From Gallionellaceae bacterium (GTDB taxonomy: Bacteria; Pseudomonadota; Gammaproteobacteria; Burkholderiales; Gallionellaceae): DNA of 17,286 bases. Numbering within the stretch: position 1 is the first letter of the stretch; the number at the start of each line of letters is the position of its first letter. The position numbers and the translations under genes were made by a program. Below are positions 1-5,353 of this stretch, piece by piece. The DNA lies in NCBI GenBank assembly GCA_021731185.1, contig JAKFXW010000224.1, positions 1-17,286 of the forward strand, given 5' to 3'. The notes below the pieces were generated by a model. The model made no database searches, was not told the origin of the DNA, and saw only the letters and a list, made by a program, of their open reading frames with translations.

Positions 1-148
1 TGAAACAACTAGCCATCCCACTAAGCAACCAAAAGACGGTTGCAAAGTGGTTGGTTATAGCCGTACTCAAATGTACTGTCTTCGTCGCCTCATCCTTGCC
101 GCCTTGTGCTCCTGTTTATCAGAAATTAGAATTATTTTTCCTCATTCA
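1..148. other. Left-edge stretch with no supported gene
   Basis: No gene can be supported here. One plus-strand reading frame (positions 3-194, stop TAA at 195-197) is open from the window edge for 64 codons and would end inside the MITE copy that follows. It has no recognisable motif, and an open frame of this length is not very unlikely by chance. It could be the 3' end of a gene starting outside the window, or nothing. No promoter, terminator or RNA gene was recognised. Confidence 0.3.
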
Positions 149-289
149 AGGTACCTCTAAAAAATTCAAATTGCCTAACCAAACAAGACGCAAATAAATT
201 GTGTGACGACGCACATACTTGATAGGTTAAGAATGATTTTTTACGAGCAACGCGGTGTGGTAACGTTAGTGGGATTTTTAAAGCCGCCC
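149..289 (+). mobile_element. MITE-like element, copy 1 (141 bp, diverged, without the 18-bp unit)
   Basis: This is a non-coding 141-bp element matching the inverted element at 3190-3348 along its whole length at roughly three quarters identity. Its ends, AGGTACCTCT and the complement of AAGCCGCCC, are decayed versions of the 16-bp terminal inverted repeats of the other copy. It is flanked by the 4-bp direct repeat TTCA (145-148 and 290-293), as expected from a target-site duplication. It lies 16 bp beyond the stop codon of the GGDEF-EAL gene that is transcribed toward it. No transposase is encoded, so it would need an enzyme supplied elsewhere. A 4-bp duplication with TIRs of about 16 bp would fit an IS5-like parent, but that is a guess. 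Confidence 0.8.
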
Positions 290-305
290 TTCAATATGCT
301 CATCA

Positions 306-2732
306 TTACAATGGTAATGGCTCAGGTTTGTGTACGCCAAACCCTTGCGCATAATTCACACCCAATTCCTTCAAACGCTGCCTGATGTGATCGTTCTCCA
401 CAAATTCTGCTATGGTTTTTAGCCCCATGACTTGCCCGATTTTGTTGATTGCCTCCACCATCGCGTAGTCTATAGCATCGGTCTCCATATCCTTGACAAA
501 GCCACCGTCAATTTTCAGATAATCAACGGGCAAGTATTTCAAATACCCGAACGATGACATGCCGCTACCAAAATCATCCAGGGAAAAGCTGCATCCCAAA
601 GCGCGTAATTCACGTATGAAGTAGCTGGCTTTGCTTAAATTAGTAATGACCGCAGTTTCGGTAATTTCGAAACAAATTGCCTGTGTTGGCACGCCGAATT
701 TCGTGAACTGAGTGCGTATAAATTCCAGGAATTTATCATCATTAATTGACTCGCCAGACAGATTAATCGACCACGCTTCCTGGCTACCCTTCTTATATGC
801 AGAAAAGGCGGTGGACACCACCCAGCGATCAATCAAAGGCATTAAATCATACCGCTCGGCTGCCGCAATAAAACCTCCGGGTGCAATGATCTGGCCTTGC
901 ATATCAAGCATACGAATAAGCAGCTCATAGTGTTTATGCTCTTTTATCGCACTGTCCACTGGCACAATTTCCTGACGATAGAGTCGCAAACGATTCTCCC
1001 GCAAGGCAGTATGAATGCGCTCTACCCATGCCAATTCGCCATGCCGTAACAAAACCTCTTGGTCGTCCTCACGATATACATGAACGCGATTTCGACCAGA
1101 ATCTTTGGCGATGTGACATGCCGTGTCTGCCGCCAGCATGACATCCAGATTGAAGTTCTTAGCATCTATAAAATTGACCAAGCCTATGCTCACAGTAGTG
1201 TGAAATACTTTTCCCTGCCACTCACACTTTAATTGATCAATTAACAGGCAAAATTTTTCGGCAACCCGCTTGCCTCGATCCATAGAGCAATTAATCAACA
1301 ACACTGCAAATTCATCGCCGCTCAGCCGCGCCAGCACATCGTCTGCGCGAACTGTGGCGGCCAGTTTCCCAGCAACCTGACGTAACAATTCATCTCCCGC
1401 AATATTACCGTATGTGTCATTAATAATTTTAAATTGATCCAGATTCAAGTGCAGCAGTGTATGCGCTTGCCCGATACCCTTAAATGATGCCTGCAGCTGC
1501 TCTTCCAACTCGTGCCGATTGATTAGACCAGTTAAGTCATCATGCTGCGATTGATAGGTGAGCTGGGCGGTAACCTTGTGTATCACACTCACGTCACGAA
1601 ATGTCAGCACCATTCCATCGATACTGCCATCATCGACATACATCGGCGCACTGGAATCCTCAACCGTTAATTCCGTGCCGTCACGCCGAACCAGTATCAC
1701 ACTATTGCGATTAAGTTTGTTTGTGCTTGCGCCATCCGCAGACATTGTCCCCTTGTGGGACGGCTCGCTGAGTTGGCCAACAACATGGAATACCTCATTG
1801 AGCGGCCGCCCATCTGCCTCGAAAACCGTCCAACCTGTCATCTTTTCTGCAGCAGAATTAAGGTAAGTCACAGCATCGCGAATATCGGTAGTAATCACCC
1901 CGTCTCCAATAGAATCCAGGGTTACTTGCAGTCGACGCTTCGTGGTTGTTAACGTGAACTCAGCCTCCGCGCGAGCTTGTGCATCCTCCACAGCCTTGCT
2001 CATCAAGGTCACATTTAAAGTGCCATATGCAAGCAGTTTGCCTATGTACGCAATGACAGCAAATTGATCATGTGGCTGCGACGAATACAGCATGGCGATC
2101 GTGGCGACACACATAAAGCCTGCCATTACTGCGAAACCTTCAAACAACGAATACAAATGTCGCTCGCGCCAATAGACTACACACACCAACACCCACAGCA
2201 GAATCAGCGGAATCTGCACGGGTTGCTGCATTCCCAATATGCCTGTATTCACATAAGTAGGATAATGCAGCACCACAAGGAACATGGCCAAGGCCACCGC
2301 ACTCATCCCGAGAATAAAAATTCGCAATTTTAACGATGATTGATGGCGGATTACCCATAATGACCAGAGCAATCCTATAGATAAAATAGAAGCAGGAAGC
2401 GGCCAGCTACTCAACCGGAAAATAGGTGTGTAAGTCTCTACCCAAGCCAGATGGCCGGACCATCCAATATTGGTTACCGCATCCAGCAATCCGGCGAATG
2501 CCGCCAACCAGAAGCAAACTGACAAGTAATGACGACCACGCTGCTGCGTGGCGTGAATGTTGTCCCACAAAAACAAGGCTATCAGCAACGACAAAATCAC
2601 ATTGCTAGCTTGTAACCCCAACTGCAAATTTTTAAGGGTTTGGGCGCTACTGTTGAACACTGCAAAAGTGATCACAAGGTAGCCAATAAAAAATAAAAAG
2701 TAGGTTAGTAAATTTTTAGGTTGAGCCAGCAT
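306..2732 (-). CDS. Membrane-bound PAS-GGDEF-EAL c-di-GMP turnover protein
   Basis: 808 residues. The first 245 or so form seven or eight hydrophobic segments, an integral-membrane sensor of unrecognised type. A short coiled stretch leads into a PAS domain (about 265-390), a GGDEF domain with signature SGDEF at 471-475, and an EAL domain with ELL in place of EAL at 603-605. Other EAL-domain landmarks remain: INLSG, FEITET, DDFGSG, LKID, AEF and QGF. Phosphodiesterase activity is therefore plausible; cyclase activity is also possible because SGDEF variants can be active. The ATG start has AAGAAGG about 14 bases upstream. The gene sits 39 bp after yciA on the same strand and is probably cotranscribed with it. 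The PAS domain carries an 18-bp-repeat insertion (1743-1760) read as SHKGTM where family members usually have a helix-loop. Domain calls are firm; the ligand and net activity are unknown. Confidence 0.93.
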   Translation of the reverse strand: MLAQPKNLLTYFLFFIGYLVITFAVFNSSAQTLKNLQLGLQASNVILSLLIALFLWDNIHATQQRGRHYLSVCFWLAAFAGLLDAVTNIGWSGHLAWVETYTPIFRLSSWPLPASILSIGLLWSLWVIRHQSSLKLRIFILGMSAVALAMFLVVLHYPTYVNTGILGMQQPVQIPLILLWVLVCVVYWRERHLYSLFEGFAVMAGFMCVATIAMLYSSQPHDQFAVIAYIGKLLAYGTLNVTLMSKAVEDAQARAEAEFTLTTTKRRLQVTLDSIGDGVITTDIRDAVTYLNSAAEKMTGWTVFEADGRPLNEVFHVVGQLSEPSHKGTMSADGASTNKLNRNSVILVRRDGTELTVEDSSAPMYVDDGSIDGMVLTFRDVSVIHKVTAQLTYQSQHDDLTGLINRHELEEQLQASFKGIGQAHTLLHLNLDQFKIINDTYGNIAGDELLRQVAGKLAATVRADDVLARLSGDEFAVLLINCSMDRGKRVAEKFCLLIDQLKCEWQGKVFHTTVSIGLVNFIDAKNFNLDVMLAADTACHIAKDSGRNRVHVYREDDQEVLLRHGELAWVERIHTALRENRLRLYRQEIVPVDSAIKEHKHYELLIRMLDMQGQIIAPGGFIAAAERYDLMPLIDRWVVSTAFSAYKKGSQEAWSINLSGESINDDKFLEFIRTQFTKFGVPTQAICFEITETAVITNLSKASYFIRELRALGCSFSLDDFGSGMSSFGYLKYLPVDYLKIDGGFVKDMETDAIDYAMVEAINKIGQVMGLKTIAEFVENDHIRQRLKELGVNYAQGFGVHKPEPLPL
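1743..1760 (-). repeat. 18-bp GGGGACAATG repeat inside the PAS domain (17/18 match)
   Basis: The plus strand reads CATTGTCCCCTTGTGGGA, one mismatch from the unit CATTGTCCCCTTGTGGGG. In the host gene it is read in the minus direction as (S)HKGTM at about residues 325-330, keeping the frame open. Its orientation relative to the host gene is the same as the tandem copies in the acyl-CoA synthetase gene, but it is read in a different codon phase. Confidence 0.85.
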
Positions 2733-2771
2733 AGTGAGTGAATAAACCTTCTTGTTGCTATTAGATGGGGA

Positions 2772-3173
2772 TTAAGCTTTAACAGGAACAGGGCGCGATT
2801 TACGATCCTCACCCACAGCCACGTAAACCAGCGTAGCCTCGGTGACCTTGACGCAGGCTGGCTCAGCAGGATTACGTTGGGCGTAAACCTCAACAGATAC
2901 GGTAATTGAGGTGCGTCCTACTTTTACAATTTCCGCATAGAAACTGACCACATCGCCAACCAGAATTGGTTGCTTAAAAATGAAGGAATTAACAGCCACC
3001 GTTGCCACCCGCCCGCGCGCGCGCAACAGTGCCGGGATACTGCCAGCGATATCAACTTGCGCCATAACCCAGCCACCAAATACATCGCCCGTATGATTGC
3101 AATCCGCAGGCATGGTAACCACTCGCAGCGTCGGATTACGATCAGGTAATTCAGTAAATAAAGATTCAGACAT
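2772..3173 (-). CDS. yciA: YciA-type acyl-CoA thioesterase (hotdog fold)
   Basis: 133 residues, the usual length for YciA. It hydrolyses acyl-CoA thioesters to free acid and CoA in the cytoplasm. The sequence follows the family from end to end: LRVVTMPADCNHTGDVFGGWVMAQVDIAG holds the helix and the acidic active-site region, followed by GRVATVAVNSFIFKQPILVGDVVSFYA, TSITVSVEV and a TEATLVYVAV strand. The ATG start has AGGGG about five bases upstream, in the 16 bp between the start codon and the MITE edge at 3190. It lies downstream of the acyl-CoA synthetase on the same strand but separated from it by the MITE, and 39 bp upstream of the GGDEF-EAL gene. The context suggests control of acyl-CoA pools, opposing or balancing the synthetase. 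Identity is confident; substrate chain length is not known. Confidence 0.95.
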   Translation of the reverse strand: MSESLFTELPDRNPTLRVVTMPADCNHTGDVFGGWVMAQVDIAGSIPALLRARGRVATVAVNSFIFKQPILVGDVVSFYAEIVKVGRTSITVSVEVYAQRNPAEPACVKVTEATLVYVAVGEDRKSRPVPVKA

Positions 3174-3231
3174 TCACGCCCCTTGTCATGGGCATCTCTA
3201 AAAATCCAACTTCCGTCGCCATACTGTGTTG

Positions 3232-3260
3232 CTCATAAAAAATTACTTCTAACATATCAA
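3232..3260 (-). promoter_or_regulatory. Possible promoter for yciA carried by the MITE
   Basis: On the minus strand TTGATA (complement of 3255-3260) is followed after 17 bases by TATGAG (complement of 3232-3237). The -35 is close to consensus and the -10 is weak. A transcript would start near 3225, about 50 bases before the yciA ATG. The same positions in MITE copy 1 read TTGATA-17-TACGAG. This is inferred from sequence match only. Confidence 0.3.
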
Positions 3261-3272
3261 ACATATGCGTCG

Positions 3273-3290
3273 CCCCACAAGGGGACAATG
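3273..3290 (+). repeat. 18-bp repeat unit inserted in MITE copy 2 (exact)
   Basis: CCCCACAAGGGGACAATG lies within the MITE between GCGA and CGACGC (minus-strand sense). Copy 1 has TGTGACGACGC at the matching place, which is an empty site. The junction is exact: excising 18 bases restores the 141-bp length, with no target duplication beyond a possible single base. The CCCC-ACAA-GGGG core could form a four-base-pair hairpin. Confidence 0.88.
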
Positions 3291-3371
3291 TCGCAATTTT
3301 TTATTCGCGCCTTGTCTGGCTTAGCAATTTAAATTTTTAGAGATGCCCTCATTGCAATGTCCCTGCAGCTT

Positions 3372-5330
3372 TTAATGTCCTTGGTAAAGCTGTGCAATTT
3401 CTGCGCTATATCGAGCGACGACCTGAACACGTTTAACTTTAAGTGTGGGAGTCATGAGCCCGTTGTCAATGCCCCACGGCTCGCTCAACAACAACACCCG
3501 ATGTACTTTGGCATAACCTGGAAATTCCTTGATTTGCTCAGCGATACGCATGAGTGCCTGCTTTTCAACTTGCGTATCACGTAAAGATTCTGGCATATCT
3601 CCGCGCACGCCCACCTCCTTAGAAAATTGCAGCCACATCGCCGGATTGACGACAGCTATGACAATCAAATAAGGCTGTCCCTCACCGTATACCAATACTT
3701 GGTCGAACAAACGATCGTGCATGATGGCTAGCTCCATGTCAGTAGGTGGAACCTTTTCACCGTTCGATAACACGATAATGTCCTTGAGCCGACCGGTAAT
3801 GTAGACGTGCCCAGTTTCACTGATGACCGCCGTATCGCCCGTATGAAACCAGCCCTCGGCATCAATTGCCTGGCGCGTTGCCTCCGGATTATTCCAGTAT
3901 CCCAGCATGATGCTGGGGCCTTTGACCAGAAACTCATTGTCCCCTTGTGGGGCATTGTCCCCTTGTGGGGCATTTTGCGCGCCGATGCGCGTCTCTAAAT
4001 TACTGAGTGGCAAGCCAACACTGTCCGGGAAATTATTATCCAGCTTGTTTGCACAAATAACCGGGCTGGTTTCAGTTAAGCCATAACCTTGAATGACAGG
4101 CAATCCTAAACTGACAAACATGCGCGAAATGTCTAATGACAACGCAGCACCGCCGCTGATAACCGCGCGCAGTTTTCCACCCATGCGTTGTAAGACTTTT
4201 TGCGCCACCAGCGCATTCAAAAGTGGCCATAGTAAAAATGATAGCCGCCAAGAGCCGCGTTTTTGCTGATGTAAAAATCGTGCCCAGCCCACATCCACCG
4301 CAAACTGAAAAAGCTTACGGCGCAAGGGTGGTGCTTCTTCCAGCTTGGCATGAATCGCAGCGTGTACTCGCTCATAAATTCTGGGCACGGAGACCAGCAC
4401 AGTCGGCTGGATGATTTGCAGGTCTTCGCTCAACAGCGCGATGGAGCGCGCAAAGGCCACCGTAGAGCCAGTCATCACGGTCAGGTAATAACCCAACGTG
4501 CGTTCAAAAGTGTGGGAGAGCGGCAGAAAAGAAAGCAGCAAATCATCGTCATAAATGGGGAATAATTGCAATGTAGCGTAGGCATTTTCAAGCATGTTGG
4601 CATGGCTCAACATGACCCCCTTGGGTCGGCCAGTCGTCCCCGACGTGTAAATAATTGTTGCCAACTGTGTTGATTGCAGCCCCGCAATTTCAGGCTGCAA
4701 CTGCGCCTGGGCGGGCAGCCATGTGCTGGCGAAGGTCAGCCTGGGTTCAACATTAAGGGGTTCGGCATTAGGGAGTTCTTCAGTATTAAGGTGTGCTTGA
4801 GTTTGCTTGCCTGTCCTAGGGGACAATGTATTTTGCCCAATGGAATCCAGGCTGACAAAACGCTGCACAGTGGGCATATCACCACGCACTGGGTACAACG
4901 TTTGCCATTGCTCGACGGTTTCAAAAAACAGCAATTTAACCGTCGCATTGTTGACGATGTAAGCAATGTTATCCGCTCTGTCCACAGTGTACACAGGCAC
5001 GACAATCAAACCCAACGACGCAGCCGCTTGATCGAACATGATCCATTGCGGACAGTTACGCAACATGATGGCGACACGATCCCCCGCCGCTAATTTTTCC
5101 TGTTGCAAAGCGGCCTGCCAGCGCGCCACCTGCTCTGCCATCTGCCCCCAGGTATAGGACAGCCAGGCACTTTTCTGCAAATCAAAATAGCGGTAGGCAA
5201 TCGCATCAGGCGTGCGTTTTACGCGCTCCTTGAATAGACCATGCACTGTTACGGCCTGCTGCGGTGAAATTAAATCTGCGCTTGTTACCACTGCTCCCCC
5301 CTTTTTTCCCAGATAACTATCGCTACTCAA
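3372..5330 (-). CDS. Long-chain acyl-CoA synthetase (AMP-forming, FadD/ACSL type)
   Basis: 652 residues. It activates fatty acids to acyl-CoA through an acyl-adenylate. Visible motifs are the phosphate-binding loop YTSGTTGRPKG at 228-238, GYGLTETSP at 415-423, the ATP-ribose-binding TGD at 497-499 and the hinge GRLKD at 513-517. The family's C-terminal subdomain follows. The chosen start is a TTG at 5328-5330, 23 bp after the fadE stop, with GGTGGAG 13 bases upstream. A GTG at 5289-5291, preceded by a G-rich purine run, is a reasonable alternative 13 codons in. Two odd inserts are present. One is APQGDN-APQGDN at 454-465, just before the EFLVKGP strand, encoded by exact tandem 18-bp repeats. 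The other is a low-complexity linker near 165-190 with five-residue repeats and a further repeat fragment. Operon with fadE is likely. Class is certain; chain-length preference is not. Confidence 0.95.
   Translation of the reverse strand: MSSDSYLGKKGGAVVTSADLISPQQAVTVHGLFKERVKRTPDAIAYRYFDLQKSAWLSYTWGQMAEQVARWQAALQQEKLAAGDRVAIMLRNCPQWIMFDQAAASLGLIVVPVYTVDRADNIAYIVNNATVKLLFFETVEQWQTLYPVRGDMPTVQRFVSLDSIGQNTLSPRTGKQTQAHLNTEELPNAEPLNVEPRLTFASTWLPAQAQLQPEIAGLQSTQLATIIYTSGTTGRPKGVMLSHANMLENAYATLQLFPIYDDDLLLSFLPLSHTFERTLGYYLTVMTGSTVAFARSIALLSEDLQIIQPTVLVSVPRIYERVHAAIHAKLEEAPPLRRKLFQFAVDVGWARFLHQQKRGSWRLSFLLWPLLNALVAQKVLQRMGGKLRAVISGGAALSLDISRMFVSLGLPVIQGYGLTETSPVICANKLDNNFPDSVGLPLSNLETRIGAQNAPQGDNAPQGDNEFLVKGPSIMLGYWNNPEATRQAIDAEGWFHTGDTAVISETGHVYITGRLKDIIVLSNGEKVPPTDMELAIMHDRLFDQVLVYGEGQPYLIVIAVVNPAMWLQFSKEVGVRGDMPESLRDTQVEKQALMRIAEQIKEFPGYAKVHRVLLLSEPWGIDNGLMTPTLKVKRVQVVARYSAEIAQLYQGH
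3935..3970 (-). repeat. Two exact tandem copies of the 18-bp repeat inside the synthetase gene
   Basis: 3935-3952 and 3953-3970 are identical, each CATTGTCCCCTTGTGGGG on the plus strand. Read by the host gene they give APQGDN twice (residues 454-465). The next bases, CATTTTG at 3971-3977, begin like a third copy and then diverge. Because 18 is a multiple of three, the duplication keeps the frame. Confidence 0.93.
4751..4793 (-). repeat. Imperfect 15-bp tandem repeat in the synthetase linker
   Basis: CATTAAGGGGTTCGG (4751-4765) is followed by CATTAGGGAGTTCTT (4766-4780) and a partial third unit containing ATTAAGG. In the protein these give five-residue repeats of the type EELPN-AEPLN-VEP. They fall in a variable, probably surface-exposed linker and may have arisen by slippage. 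Confidence 0.5.
4818..4833 (+). repeat. Variant repeat AGGGGACAATGTATTT inside the synthetase gene
   Basis: Sixteen bases are shared exactly with 8012-8027, and the first eleven match the 3' part of the 18-bp unit. The upstream bases TGTCCT let TGTCC (4812-4816 region) pair with GGACA, giving a small hairpin. It lies antisense to the host gene, is read there as part of NTLSPRTG, and leaves the frame open. Confidence 0.6.
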
Positions 5331-5353
5331 ATAAAATTTTAAACTCCACCATC

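Larger units (their letters stand above)
3190..3348 (-). mobile_element. MITE-like element, copy 2 (159 bp: 141-bp core plus an 18-bp insertion)
   Basis: The ends are perfect 16-bp inverted repeats: GGGCATCTCTAAAAAT at 3190-3205 and its exact complement at 3333-3348. The direct repeat TCAT flanks them at 3186-3189 and 3349-3352. Read on the minus strand it aligns without net length change to copy 1 (149-289): 58 bases on one side (3291-3348) and 83 on the other (3190-3272). The only extra sequence is the 18-bp unit at 3273-3290. It fills most of the gap between the acyl-CoA synthetase stop and the yciA start. There is no coding capacity. It is probably a miniature inverted-repeat transposable element moved by a transposase encoded elsewhere. 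Confidence 0.87.

Noticed and set aside
3012..3024. CG-alternating runs in yciA (and a similar one near 9547 in trhO)
   Set aside because: Explained by arginine/alanine codons in GC-rich conserved protein stretches.
3901..3917. Perfect 17-base palindrome CCCAGCATGATGCTGGG in the synthetase gene
   Set aside because: It encodes the conserved IMLGYW segment of the enzyme; the symmetry is best explained as a coding coincidence and it does not recur.
3935..3970. Tandem 18-bp repeats as a mini CRISPR array
   Set aside because: The copies are directly adjacent with no spacers, other copies are dispersed singly, and no cas gene is present.
4674..5093. Plus-strand open frame of 139 codons opposite the synthetase
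   Set aside because: A shadow of the strongly conserved minus-strand gene; no ribosome site and no recognisable protein features. The same reasoning was applied to the other long antisense frames, such as 8495-8929, 9440-9889 and 12938-13579.
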